The notes beneath the pieces are model-generated. The model did no database searches. It saw only the letters and a program-made list of their open reading frames with translations, and was not told where the DNA came from. A program made the position numbers and the translations under genes. A DNA stretch of 64,000 bases from Polyodon spathula (Eukaryota; Chordata; Actinopteri; Acipenseriformes; Polyodontidae). The stretch covers positions 50,109,986 to 50,173,985 of the forward strand of contig NC_054541.1 of assembly GCF_017654505.1 (NCBI RefSeq), written 5' to 3'. This document shows, one piece after another, positions 33,796 through 46,622 of this stretch (positions within the stretch are counted from its first letter, which is position 1; every line of letters begins with the position of its first letter).

Positions 33796-35078
33796 TACAT
33801 TCCTCTCTCTGTGACTGCAGATATTGCTGGTGGACAAATACATTTTAATCACAAGTCAGCCTCCTCTCATACAGTATTTATGAGGTCTCAAATTATTCTT
33901 TATTCTTGTTCTGTAGTGTATAATTTCCTCTTAGTAACCTGCCAGAAACTATTTATACAGGAAGGTAGCTTTGATCATGTTAACAGTTTGCAAAAAACTT
34001 TCATGCAAAAGTTAAAATTACACCACAGCCACTGAAGTCCCAAGAGTTTCAGTCTGTGATCCAGTCACATTGGTACACTTGATTCTGTTATATTGGAAAA
34101 GCTCTACCCGACACATAACAGCACAGCCTGACAATACACACTCTGACTACAGTACACTGACACACACAATGTGACGTTACAAAACACTGACCACAACTTG
34201 CAAATACGCAGACACACGCATATGAACACACACGCACACACACAAGCTCTAAGAGAGTGTAAAACCTGCTTGCTCTTGTAAACAAGGTGCTAAAAACCAT
34301 GTGGCTTTTTTATAGTAATATTGAAATGATAAAATCAATTGACAAATTTTTATGTACAGTCTAATCGGATTCAAACTCCTGATCTGATGAACCGATTCCA
34401 AAGCCCTCTGTACGTATCTTGCATTTGAAGCTGTTTTCCTGGAACCGGGGTGGGGGGTGACGCAGGTTCAGAAGTATTCATTCCTGCTGAGTTTGCCGCA
34501 TTTGTTTTTGAAAGAATCAAATCAAGAGGATTGATTTCCTGTGCATGTGAGTGCTGTGAAGTGACTTTTCTGGCTTGTTTAATGTTTGCACTGTTGAAAA
34601 AGCATGAGAGCGGTGATTAGCCTTGATTGCCACCCCTAGACAGAGATAGTGTAGAGCTCAGGGTTGCGAGCAGTATACATTTCATCTAATTCATTGTGCG
34701 TGGCTGCCTTAGGGGTGAGCTGAACTCAGTTACATAAGAGACCGGCCAAATCAGACAAACAGGAAGTTTCATGTGTTATATTGGTGCGTGGAAGTAAATG
34801 AGAAGCACATAAACATAGCCATTTATTTATAAACGATTACAGTCATTTATCATGGCAGAAAATGATACTGCGGGCCCCAGTCACACAACGAACCCACTCT
34901 CCAATCAAGTGTGTTTATAAAGCCTGCAGTACATAAGGGCACCGGACCCTAACTAGATTAACAGATGCACCTTCAACACCTGTGCACCTGTTTCCTTTGA
35001 AAGGAAGACAAGTTAGTACTTGTGCCCCTGCTATAGGAAGCAGGGTTTTGTTCTTTATTCTGTCTGTTTGTGGCTTAC
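33796..35078. other. Intron sequence next to a dynein exon, no further exon seen
   Basis: Unique-looking sequence of about 1.3 kb. The splice donor of the 35.1 kb linker exon is at 35078, and nothing coding is visible downstream of it. Confidence 0.55.
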
Positions 35079-35235
35079 CCCGGGAAGAAGAGCCTTTTCT
35101 TCTCTAAGTAGTCATTTAAGCCTCTCTGAATGTCGTCCAGCATCGACTCGGCCTCTCTGAGTACTGCGCACCTGGACCTGAGAGATAACCTGCATGGCAT
35201 TGCCAGTCTGCTGCGCCTCAGCCATGACCTGCCTC
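35079..35235 (-). pseudogene. Dynein heavy chain linker exon with internal frameshift
   Basis: The exon is 157 nt, with acceptor CCGTACAG/GAGG and donor CCGGG/GTAAGC. The first part reads RQVMAEAQQTGNAMQVISQ; a split W codon before R would fit the family 'TWR.IM'. The last part reads VLREAESMLDDIQRG then LNDYLEKKRLFFP, the classic linker 'LL..IQKGLNDYLEKKRLFFPRF.FLSNDE'. These two parts are in different frames. Between them lie 13 bases (35165-35177) where a family alignment suggests 15, so a net loss of two bases is inferred. The exon is not a multiple consistent with its end phases (1 and 2). A 61-bp minisatellite begins about 10 bp upstream of the acceptor. Confidence 0.87.
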
Positions 35236-35245
35236 CTGTACGGAC

Positions 35246-38200
35246 AGGGGCACAGCACAGTTAGCACCACAGCACAGTCACCCCGCTCAATATTCATACA
35301 GCAGAGAGGGGCACAGCACAGTCAGCACCACAGCACAGTCACCCCGTTCAATATTCATACAGCAGAGAGGGGCACAGCACAGTCAGCACCACAGCACAGT
35401 CACCCCGCTCAATATTCATACAGCAGAGAGGGGCACAGCACAGTCAGCACCACAGCACAGTCACCCCGCTCAATATTCATACAGCAGAGAGGGGCACAGC
35501 ACAGTCAGCACCACAGCACAGTCACCCCGCTCAATATTCATACAGCAGAGAGGGGCACAGCACAGTCAGCACCACAGCACAGTCACCCCGCTCAATATTC
35601 ATACAGCAGAGAGGGGCACAGCACAGTCAGCACCACAGCACAGTCACCCCGCTCAATATTCATACAGCAGAGAGGGGCACAGCACAGTCAGCACCACAGC
35701 ACAGTCACCCCGCTCAATATTCATACAGCAGAGAGGGGCACAGCACAGTCAGCACCACAGCACAGTCACCCCGCTCAATATTCATACAGCAGAGAGGGGC
35801 ACAGCACAGTCAGCACCACAGCACAGTCACCCCGCTCAATATTCATACAGCAGAGAGGGGCACAGCACAGTCAGCACCACAGCACAGTCACCCCGCTCAA
35901 TATTCATACAGCAGAGAGGGGCACAGCACAGTCAGCACCACAGCACAGTCACCCCGCTCAATATTCATACAGCAGAGAGGGGCACAGCACAGTCAGCACC
36001 ACAGCACAGTCACCCCGCTCAATATTCATACAGCAGAGAGGGGCACAGCACAGTCAGCACCACAGCACAGTCACCCCGCTCAATATTCATACAGCAGAGA
36101 GGGGCACAGCACAGCCAGCACCACAGCACAGTCACCCCGCTCAATATTCATACAGCAGAGAGGGGCACAGCACAGTCAGCACCACAGCACAGTCACCCCG
36201 CTCAATATTCATACAGCAGAGAGGGGCACAGCACAGCCAGCACCACAGCACAGTCACCCCGCTCAATATTCATACAGCAGAGAGGGGCACAGCACAGTCA
36301 GCACCACAGCACAGTCACCCCGCTCAATATTCATACAGCAGAGAGGGGCACAGCACAGTCAGCACCACAGCACAGTCACCCCGCTCAATATTCATACAGC
36401 AGAGAGGGGCACAGCACAGTCAGCACCACAGCACAGTCACCCCGCTCAATATTCATACAGCAGAGAGGGGCACAGCACAGTCAGCACCACAGCACAGTCA
36501 CCCCGCTCAATATTCATACAGCAGAGAGGGGCACAGCACAGTCAGCACCACAGCACAGTCACCCCGCTCAATATTCATACAGCAGAGAGGGGCACAGCAC
36601 AGTCAGCACCACAGCACAGTCACCCCGCTCAATATTCATACAGCAGAGAGGGGCACAGCACAGTCAGCACCACAGCACAGTCACCCCGCTCAATATTCAT
36701 ACAGCAGAGAGGGGCACAGCACAGTCAGCACCACAGCACAGTCACCCCGCTCAATATTCATACAGCAGAGAGGGGCACAGCACAGTCAGCACCACAGCAC
36801 AGTCACCCCGCTCAATATTCATACAGCAGAGAGGGGCACAGCACAGCCAGCACCACAGCACAGTCACCCCGCTCAATATTCATACAGCAGAGAGGGGCAC
36901 AGCACAGTCAGCACCACAGCACAGTCACCCCGCTCAATATTCATACAGCAGAGAGGGGCACAGCACAGCCAGCACCACAGCACAGTCACCCCGCTCAATA
37001 CTCATACAGCAGAGAGGGGCACAGCACAGCCAGCACCACAGCACAGTCACCCCGCTCAATACTCATACAGCAGAGAGGGGCACAGCACAGTCAGCACCAC
37101 AGCACAGTCACCCCGCTCAATATTCATACAGCAGAGAGGGGCACAGCACAGCCAGCACCACAGCACAGTCACCCCGCTCAATACTCATACAGCAGAGAGG
37201 GGCACAGCACAGCCAGCACCACAGCACAGTCACCCCGCTCAATACTCATACAGCAGAGAGGGGCACAGCACAGCCAGCACCACAGCACAGTCACCCCGCT
37301 CAATATTCATACAGCAGAGAGGGGCACAGCACAGCCAGCACCACAGCACAGTCACCCCGCTCAATACTCATACAGCAGAGAGGGGCACAGCACAGCCAGC
37401 ACCACAGCACAGTCACCCCGCTCAATATTCATACAGCAGAGAGGGGCACAGCACAGTCAGCACCACAGCACAGTCACCCCGCTCAATACTCATACAGCAG
37501 AGAGGGGCACAGCACAGCCAGCACCACAGCACAGTCACCCCGCTCAATACTCATACAGCAGAGAGGGGCACAGCACAGCCAGCACCACAGCACAGTCACC
37601 CCGCTCAATACTCATACAGCAGAGAGGGGCACAGCACAGTCAGCACCACAGCACAGTCACCCCGCTCAATATTCATACAGCAGAGAGGGGCACAGCACAG
37701 TCAGCACCACAGCACAGTCACCCCGCTCAATATTCATACAGCAGAGAGGGGCACAGCACAGTCAGCACCACAGCACAGTCACCCCGCTCAATATTCATAC
37801 AGCAGAGAGGGGCACAGCACAGTCAGCACCACAGCACAGTCACCCCGCTCAATATTCATACAGCAGAGAGGGGCACAGCACAGTCAGCACCACAGCACAG
37901 TCACCCTGCTCAATATTCATACAGCAGAGAGGGGCACAGCACAGTCAGCACCACAGCACAGTCACCCCGCTCAATATTCATACAGCAGAGAGGGGCACAG
38001 CACAGTCAGCACCACAGCACAGCACAGTCAGCCTGCTCAATATTCATACAGCAGAAAAGGGGCACAGCAGAGTCATCCTGCTCAATATTCATACAGCAAA
38101 GAGGAGCAGAGCACAGTCACCCCACTCAATATTCATATAGCAGACAGGGGCACAGCAGTGTCATCCTGCTCAATATTCATACAGCAGAGAGGGGGACAGC

Positions 38201-38248
38201 ACAGTCAGCACCACAGCACAGCACAGCACAGTCATCCTGCTCAATAGG
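35246..38248. repeat. 61-bp minisatellite, about 49 copies
   Basis: GGCACAGCACAGTCAGCACC, CAGCACAGTCACCCCGCTCA and ATATTCATACAGCAGAGAGG make the unit. Variants CAGCCAGC and ATACTCATAC cluster at 36840-37630. The last 250 bp are degenerate. A 1017-codon frame results from a stop-free unit read in all three phases. The array ends 10 bp from a dynein exon acceptor and is split by a CR1 LINE on its right. Confidence 0.97.
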
Positions 38249-39186
38249 ATGCAACATCGATAATGAATAATTGCAAAGCATATGACATGGATTATTTAGA
38301 TTTCCAGAAAGCTTTTGACAAAGTCCCGCACAAAAGATTAATTCTCAAACTGAACGCAGTAGGGATTCAAGATAACCTCAGAATGGAGTGTGGTAACCAG
38401 TGGTGTACCACAGGGATCAGTATTAGGTCCTCTGCTATTCCTAATCTACATTAATGATTTAGATTCTGGTATAGTAAGCAAACTTGTTAAATTTGCAGAC
38501 GACACAAAAGTAGGAGGAGTGGCAAACACTGTTGCAGCAGCAAAGGTCATTCAAAATGATCTAGACAAGATTCAGAACTGGGCAGACACATGGCAAATGA
38601 CATTTAATAGAGAAAAGTGTAAGGTACTGCACGCAGGAAATAAAAATGTGCATTATAAATATCATATGGGAGATACTGAAATTAAAGAAGGACTCTGAAA
38701 AAGACCCAGAAGTTTTTGTTGACTCAGAAATGTCTTCGTCTAGACAATGAAGATGCTCGGATACATTGTGATAAGTGTTGAATTTAAAACAAGGGAAGTA
38801 ATGTTAAAACTGTACAATGCATTAGTAAGACCAAAGAAGACTACGCGGCGACCTAATTCAAGCATTTAAAATTCTAAAAGGTATTGACAGTGCCGACCCA
38901 AGGGACTCTTTCGACCTGAAAAAAGAAACAAGGACCAGGGGTCACAAATGGAGGTTAGACAAAGGGGCATTCAGAACAGAAAATAGGAGGCACTTTTTCA
39001 CACAGAGAATCATGAGGGTCTGGAATCAACTCCCCAGTAATGTTGTTGAAGCTGACACCCTGGGATCCTTCAAGAAGCTGCTTAATGAGATTCTGGGATC
39101 AATAAGCTACTAACAACCAAACGAACAAGATGGGCCGAATGGCCTCCTCTCGTTTGTAAACTTTCTTATGTTCTTATGTTCTTAAT
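38249..39186 (+). mobile_element. CR1-clade LINE, 5'-truncated and internally deleted
   Basis: It reads DYLDFQKAFDKVPHKRL, then after a deletion and frame change VTSGVPQGSVLGPLLFLIYI, KFADDTKVGGVANT and WADTWQMTFNREKCKVLHAG. Further deletions follow (about 38700-38840). The 3' end repeats TTCTTATGTTCTTATG. It is the same subfamily as the 17.7 kb copy but dead. Array sequence (TATACAGCAGAGAGGGGCAC) resumes right after it at 39189. Confidence 0.93.
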
Positions 39187-39266
39187 AGTTATACAGCAGA
39201 GAGGGGCACAGCACAGTCAGTACCACAGCACAGCACGGTCAGCCTGCTCAATATTCATACAGCAGC
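39187..39266. repeat. Right remnant of the 61-bp minisatellite
   Basis: ACAGCAGAGAGGGGCACAGC and GCTCAATATTCATACAGCAG match the array left of the CR1 copy, so this piece was separated by the insertion. Confidence 0.92.
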
Positions 39267-39707
39267 ACAGGCACGTGTAGAAGTTAAAAATAATAAACCA
39301 GAAGTTAGAATAATAATTATTAACCAGTAAAATACAAGCTAATGTAAAAGAAAGCTGTTGTTTTATGACAGTGTACATTTTGATCATTCTGTGGTTCATT
39401 TGTTTCGGTTCTGTTTCCTGGGGAAAGAGTAACAGGAGGGAAAGAACACACAGAAATGACTACCAACTAAATAATTCAAGAACAACACCAAGATGGTTCT
39501 CACACATTGTGTTAATAGGAATAATATTCTGCTGCATTTTTACGCAACAGAATCCTTAGTAAACTGGGAACCAGTGACTATTTGAAATCCTTTTTGAAAT
39601 TTGAAATTCTGATACTGAATGAGTGCAGTGTTCACAGGAGTTAGAGAGGGAGGTAGAAATTATTGTAGTGCTGGAACCGAAGTGCCAGTGTAGCTATAAC
39701 TATCTGC

Positions 39708-39714
39708 AATCTCC

Positions 39715-39757
<43 letters not shown>

Positions 39758-39771
39758 CCTCTCTCTCTCTC

Positions 39772-39817
<46 letters not shown>
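39708..39817. repeat. (CT)n microsatellite
   Basis: CT dinucleotides with a few CTTT and CCCT interruptions. Downstream purine-rich sequence (39820-40010) has an open frame with many Lys and Glu codons that I could not assign. Confidence 0.95.
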
Positions 39818-40214
39818 GGGAGATGGTCAAGATGGAAATAGAAAAGAATAAGGATGGGGAGTTTAAAATACCGGGGAAAAAGAGGGTAAGAGAAAGGAGT
39901 GGGGGTGTAGTGGCAAAAAAAAACGTAGTACAGAGGGAGATAAAAATGGTAATGAGAGTATTGAAAAGGCAGTGGCAGGTACTAAGGTTGGGGAGCAGAG
40001 TAACGAAATAAAAAGACTGAATACCCGCTGGAGCGTCCTCGCTGGCAGCAATGTTACCAAGGACCCAGGTTCAGACAGCGGGCGTGAGGGTAACCTCATG
40101 GACTCCTCACACACATCTGGCTCATCGGTCAGCCAATACTCTGCTGGGTATGGAAATTAGCTTTTGCAAGTTTAATAATGCGCTTTTCAGCGGTTTCGAA
40201 TCTGCCAAAGCGGC

Positions 40215-40312
40215 TGAAAGGAAAGGGGAGGGGAGGAGAGGGGAGGGCAGGGGAAGGGAGGTAGGAGAGGGGGAGGAGAGGGGATGGGAGTGAAGGGGAG
40301 GGGAGGAGACGG
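40215..40312. repeat. GGGGA-rich purine tract
   Basis: Repeated GGGGAGGGGAGGAGAGGGGA-type sequence on the plus strand, of triplex or quadruplex-prone composition. Confidence 0.88.
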
Positions 40313-41222
40313 GTTCCTTTAGTAATCCAGTTTAATTTCAGTTCCTTCCAGAATTCAAAAGGCACGTCAGATCTGCATCTCACTAATTCTGTACCTTTGC
40401 CAGTTTTATTTTCCTTATACATTTTCGATTGCACAAAGAGTATTTACCGTTACCACAGAAAGTGGTGTCAGAGATGTATTTGTATATGTCTCTCGATCTT
40501 TTCTTAAACAAGAAGGACAAGCATTACCAAAGTAGCAACCCTGAGAACCTGATCCACACACTCCCTCCCACCTGCACAGCGTTAACAGTCTGCCACTGGG
40601 AAGCAAAAGCAGAGCTGGGGTTTAGCAGATAAAATGAAAAAAACACAACCTAATCAAGTTACTGAACCGTAAATCAAATCACAGGAACAAGGAGAGGGAG
40701 GGAGAGATTCTGCAACACAAACAATTGAATCAAGATTCTTATTGAGATAGTTATAGATTCATATTAGGAGTAATAAACGCCCAGTCTTAGAGCAGCGTGC
40801 CATAGGAATCTTCAAGGATGTAAATGTAAGAGCAGAACTGGAGAGAGAACAAGAAACGAGACCTAGAAAGAAGGACAAGCGTGAGAGCGATACCTTATAA
40901 ACAAGAAAACAAGAACAACTCTGCCCCTGTTTTAAACCAACACAGCTCCAAGCAGGTGCAGAAGCAAATTAAAACAATAAGAGAGGGTTTAAAAAGCAGG
41001 ACTAGGGAGAGTGTGAAGAAGTGGGAGTGAGAGCAGGCAGAAGCACTTTTAGAGAAACAGCTGTATGAGGGACAAGGACACAGTAAGAAGGGTGAGAGAG
41101 AGAAATCATGAAGGAGAGAGAGAGAAAGAGAGAGAGAGAGAGGGGAGACAGACAGAGAGAGGAGCTGAAGCGTGCCTTTAGCTCTTCTCCCTGCCGGGGC
41201 CCCAGATCCAAAGGGAATGTAC

Positions 41223-41321
41223 CAGCCTGGCCTCCCAGGAGAGCAGCTGCTCCTCGAAGGGGGCGATGAACGGGGAGCCCTTCATGGTGGTGGTCTTCAC
41301 AACATGATCCTCCAGCAGAAC
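41223..41321 (-). pseudogene. Dynein heavy chain linker exon (open, VVKTTTMKGSPF motif)
   Basis: This exon of 99 nt and 33 codons has acceptor GTGCAG/GTT and donor AGGCTG/GTACAT. It reads VLLEDHVVKTTTMKGSPF, then IAPFEEQLLSWEARL. The dynein linker has the nearly invariant 'LLDDHIVKTQTMRGSPFI.PFE..I..WE..L', so the assignment is very secure. No stop or frameshift is present. The next family segment, ending in 'WLYLEPIFSS', was not seen between here and 35.2 kb. Confidence 0.9.
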
Positions 41322-42897
41322 CTGCACAACACAGAGTCTGATCAGAAGATACATATCAGAGAACGCGAGAGGAGCGGGAGGGAGGCTGAACCGACTTTAA
41401 AATCATTTTGTTAACCACTATTATTCGTCTCGAGTGCAGTTGCTCCAAGGTTGGTTTGCAAAGTGCTTTGAACTGTTTTAAAAAGCCCAGCTCCTTATCG
41501 AAGCTGCTGGAACTTCTCATATTTCTTGATCTGCCCCATTCCAGTCAAAGATGCATCTCCTGTCTCCACTCCTTCAGTCTGACCCCTCACTGCAGGTTTA
41601 TTTGAGTAAGGGTTATTGCTTCAGTTTAATTTACTCCCCAGTGTGCATTGCTCCTGTCAGATCAGATACAGGAATAACTGCCCGAAAGGGATTGTTTGGG
41701 GATTTTTAGAGAGAAATGCCAATACTGCTGTCTTTCAATTGTTTGATCATTTCAAGAAACAGTCCCTGGGATTGCAAGAGCAGGTTAAAAGTGTATAATA
41801 CAGGTCGGGAGACAGATCATTCCAGGAGTATTGCATACAGCCGTACATGGAAGGGTCCTTTTAAAAGCTCTAGCTTTAAAAACCCACATCTCAGAAGGTA
41901 ATAATTAGAAACTAATGGAAGTGTGCATCTGAGAGGTAGGGAGCAGGGAACTTGTTTGAAAAGAGCAGCTGGTCATTAGAGATGTGTGGGTTGTAGTGAA
42001 ATCCTTGCTGGTCTCAATTTCTAAAGGAAAATGAGTAATGACCTACTTTAAAAGCAAATGTAAATGTGAGTATCGTTCCTGGATTTTAACACTGTCCTGT
42101 AATAAATGTCCAGCAGGTGGTGTTGGTGTACATCATTAAAAGAAACAGCCCTGAACAGGAGGATTAAGCTTCTTTTAATGCAAGTAATATAAATGAATGT
42201 GTACAATACACTCTGTCTCTTGCAGGTGTGTGAGCAGGATGATGGTCTATATTATATTTAATGATGTTAATTAGTTTGAAATTCTAATTCCCCAGACTTG
42301 GGGACCAGGGTTAATATTACTTTAAAGGAAGGAGGATTTCAGAACAAACAGGGGCAACTCTGCATGGTCATTTATTCTATTTAATCTTTGTTTAAAAGTA
42401 GAGCACAGCACACTTGATTCATAATCAACGCTAAGCTTTATTTTAGAAGAATTTTAATAAAGCAAACCTTGAGTTAAAGATCTTTCTTTTTCACTTCAGA
42501 CAAAGTGATGCTTTGAAATTCATTGTGCTCAAATTAGGCAGGCAGTTACATGGATCTCAGGATTATTGTTTGTAGACATACGATGTGAATAAAAAAAATG
42601 ATGTGTGGAAGTACCTTTTCACTCCTGCGAGTTTCATTACACCCATCATTACCTCCTATTCACTGTTCGGTTACACGAAGTGCCGAAAAGACAAACATCA
42701 TTTTTATCATTCAACAAATAAACTTAAAGCAAATCACAAGCACATCTTATTTAAATCAGTTCTTCAGATTGTTGTGGACAAATTTCAGCTGTAACAGCAC
42801 TTATTGAGACACAAATCAAAAGGATTTCATAAAATAAACCAGAAATGAGATCCACAGCCAGTCTGGAATTACAGCGTCTCCACCCACCAGGAGGAGG
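41322..42897. other. Intron sequence upstream of the 41.3 kb exon, no exon seen
   Basis: Unique-looking, AT-rich in the second half. The dynein segment that should precede the 41.3 kb exon was not found. Confidence 0.55.
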
Positions 42898-45800
42898 CTC
42901 CACAGTGCAGCCCAGCACTGCAGTGTTCAATGAGAGACTCCACAGTGCAGCCCAGCACTGCAGTGTTGAATGAGAGACTCCACAGTGCAGCCCTGCACTG
43001 CAGTGTTGAATGAGAGACTCCACAGTGCAGCCCAGCACTGCAGTGTTCAATGAGAGACTCCACAGTGCAGCCCTGCACTGCAGTGTTGAATGAGAGACTC
43101 CACAGTGCAGCCCAGCACTGCAGTGTTCAATGAGAGACTCCACAGTGCAGCCCAGCACTGCAGTGTTCAATGAGAGACTCCACAGTGCAGCCCAGCACTG
43201 CAGTGTTGAATGAGAGACTCCACAGTGCAGCCCAGCACTGCAGTGTTGAATGAGAGACTCCACAGTGCAGCCCTGCACTGCAGTGTTGAATGAGAGACTC
43301 CACAGTGCAGCCCTGCACTGCAGTGTTGAATGAGAGACTCCACAGTGCAGCCCAGCACTGCAGTGTTGAATGAGAGACTCCACAGTGCAGCCCAGCACTG
43401 CAGTGTTGAATGAGAGACTCCACAGTGCAGCCCTGCACTGCAGTGTTGAATGAGAGACTCCACAGTGCAGCCCTGCACTGCAGTGTTGAATGAGAGACTC
43501 CACAGTGCAGCCCTGCACTGCAGTGTTGAATGAGAGACTCCACAGTGCAGCCCAGCACTGCAGTGTTGAATGAGAGACTCCACAGTGCAGCCCAGCACTG
43601 CAGTGTTGAATGAGAGACTCCACAGTGCAGCCCAGCACTGCAGTGTTGAATGAGAGACTCCACAGTGCAGCCCTGCACTGCAGTGTTGAATGAGAGACTC
43701 CACAGTGCAGCCCTGCACTGCAGTGTTGAATGAGAGACTCCACAGTGCAGCCCAGCACTGCAGTGTTGAATGAGAGACTCCACAGTGCAGCCCTGCACTG
43801 CAGTGTTGAATGAGAGACTCCACAGTGCAGCCCAGCACTGCAGTGTTGAATGAGAGACTCCACAGTGCAGCCCAGCACTGCAGTGTTGAATGAGAGACTC
43901 CACAGTGCAGCCCTGCACTGCAGTGTTGAATGAGAGACTCCACAGTGCAGCCCAGCACTGCAGTGTTGAATGAGAGACTCCACAGTGCAGCCCAGCACTG
44001 CAGTGTTGAATGAGAGACTCCACAGTGCAGCCCAGCACTGCAGTGTTGAATGAGAGACTCCACAGTGCAGCCCAGCACTGCAGTGTTGAATGAGAGACTC
44101 CACAGTGCAGCCCTGCACTGCAGTGTTGAATGAGAGACTCCACAGTGCAGCCCTGCACTGCAGTGTTGAATGAGAGACTCCACAGTGCAGCCCAGCACTG
44201 CAGTGTTGAATGAGAGACTCCACAGTGCAGCCCAGCACTGCAGTGTTCAATGAGAGACTCCACATTGCAGCCCAGCACTGCAGTGTTCAATGAGAGACTC
44301 CACAGTGCAGCCCTGCACTGCAGTGTTGAATGAGAGACTCCACAGTGCAGCCCTGCACTGCAGTGTTGAATGAGAGACTCCACAGTGCAGCCCAGCACTG
44401 CAGTGTTGAATGAGAGACTCCACAGTGCAGCCCTGCACTGCAGTGTTGAATGAGAGACTCCACAGTGCAGCCCTGCACTGCAGTGTTGAATGAGAGACTC
44501 CACAGTGCAGCCCAGCACTGCAGTGTTGAATGAGAGACTCCACAGTGCAGCCCTGCACTGCAGTGTTGAATGAGAGACTCCACAGTGCAGCCCTGCACTG
44601 CAGTGTTGAATGAGAGACTCCACAGTGCAGCCCTGCACTGCAGTGTTGAATGAGAGACTCCACAGTGCAGCCCTGCACTGCAGTGTTGAATGAGAGACTC
44701 CACAGTGCAGCCCAGCACTGCAGTGTTGAATGAGAGACTCCACAGTGCAGCCCTGCACTGCAGTGTTGAATGAGAGACTCCACAGTGCAGCCCAGCACTG
44801 CAGTGTTGAATGAGAGACTCCACAGTGCAGCCCTGCACTGCAGTGTTGAATGAGAGACTCCACAGTGCAGCCCAGCACTGCAGTGTTGAATGAGAGACTC
44901 CACAGTGCAGCCCTGCACTGCAGTGTTGAATGAGAGACTCCACAGTGCAGCCCAGCACTGCAGTGTTGAATGAGAGACTCCACAGTGCAGCCCAGCACTG
45001 CAGTGTTGAATGAGAGACTCCACAGTGCAGCCCTGCACTGCAGTGTTGAATGAGAGACTCCACAGTGCAGCCCTGCACTGCAGTGTTGAATGAGAGACTC
45101 CACAGTGCAGCCCAGCACTGCAGTGTTGAATGAGAGACACCACAGTGCAGCCCAGCACTGCAGTGTTCAATGAGAGACTCCACATTGCAGCCCAGCACTG
45201 CAGTGTTCAATGAGAGACTCCACAGTGCAGCCCTGCACTGCAGTGTTGAATGAGAGACTCCACAGTGCAGCCCTGCACTGCAGTGTTGAATGAGAGACTC
45301 CACAGTGAAGCCCAGCACTGCAGTGTTGAATGAGAGACTCCACAGCGCAGCCCAGCACTGCAGTGTTGAATGAGAGACTCCACAGCGCAGCCCTGCACTG
45401 CAGTGTTGAATGAGAGACTCCACAGCGCAGCCCTGCACTGCAGTGTTGAATGAGAGACTCCACAGCGCAGCCCTGCACTGCAGTGTTGAATGAGAGACTC
45501 CACAGCGCAGCCCAGCACTGCAGTGTTGAATGAGAGACTCCACAGTGCAGCCCTGCACTGCAGTGTTGAATGAGAGACTCCACAGTGCAGCCCTGCACTG
45601 CAGTGTTGAATGAGAGACTCCACAGTGCAGCCCAGCACTGCAGTGTTGAATGAGAGACTCCACAGTGCAGCCCAGCACTGCAGTGTTGAATGAGAGACTC
45701 CACAGTGCAGCCCAGCACTGCAGTGTTGAATGAGAGACTCCACAGTGCAGCCCTGCACTGCAGTGTTGAATGAGAGACTCCACAGCGCAGCCCAGCACTG

Positions 45801-46077
45801 CAGTGTTGAATGAGAGACTCCACAGTGCAGCCCTGCACTGCAGTGTTGAATGAGAGACTCCACAGTGCAGCCCTGCACTGCAGTGTTGAATGAGAGACTC
45901 CACAGTGCAGCCCAGCACTGCAGTGTTGAATGAGAGACTCCACAGTGCAGCCCAGCACTGCAGTGTTGAATGAGAGACTCCACAGTGCAGCCCAGCACTG
46001 CAGTGTTGAATGAGAGACTCCACAGTGCAGCCCTGCACTGCAGTGTTGAATGAGAGACTCCACAGTGCAGCCCAGCA
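42898..46077. repeat. 40-bp minisatellite, about 79 copies
   Basis: The unit is CCACAGTGCAGCCCAGCACT plus GCAGTGTTGAATGAGAGACT and C. The phase is kept without a length change for the whole array. A main two-state site (CCCAGC or CCCTGC) varies from copy to copy, and GTTCAA/GTTGAA and GTGCAG/GCGCAG mark local blocks. The unit holds the palindrome CACTGCAGTG and the arm pair CAGTGC/GCACTG, so single strands can fold. Minus-strand frames up to 663 codons are artefacts. Confidence 0.98.
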
Positions 46078-46622
46078 CCTGTTCAGAATGCCATTGACCT
46101 GAACTGGTGTGGACGTCTGTTCAGAATGCGATTAACCTGATCACTTTCCACGGGCTGTTAGCTGAGAGCTTGCAGGGAAAGGGAGATGGGTACTGCAGCT
46201 GGTTTTACAGGAGATGGCCAGTAACACTGCATACACACAGAGAGGTAAGCCAAGGACAACACTGTGCATCCTGTTTTCTCAACCCAACTCTCCGATTTCA
46301 TACTGCCACAGGCATCCTCAATCCAAAAAGCCTTAAACTCATGAATTGCTGATCTTTTTTTTTCTTTTTCATTGAATTGTTATAAAAAAAAATAATAATT
46401 CAAGAAAAAAACTCAAACACACATTATACTTTTGATAATAAAATAAATGCATGATATTAATTGTGAAAGCACATTGCTTGATGTTTACTAGTTTGATTAT
46501 GGTAATAAGAAGCCGAAACAAACAGAGCCTGACAACGAAGCTTGTTTCTGGGTTGTTCTCTAGAGGAGCTGGCGCTGTGTGCACAATCACTGCCAGGCTG
46601 GCCTCCTGAGAGAGATGTGGCT
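46078..46622. other. Spacer between two large minisatellites
   Basis: About 545 bp of unique sequence. TGTTCAGAATGCCATTGACCTGA-like text is repeated once near 46120 (GTTCAGAATGCGATTAACCT). No gene is seen. Confidence 0.6.

Noticed and set aside
35194..38247. 1017-codon plus-strand frame
   Set aside because: It is the stop-free 61-bp repeat read through three phases; its first codons overlap the antisense of a dynein exon.
39820..40160. Lys/Glu-rich frame after the CT tract as a second Tx1 LINE
   Set aside because: It does not resemble the 5' end or ORFs of the 52.7 kb element and lacks a downstream TC flank.
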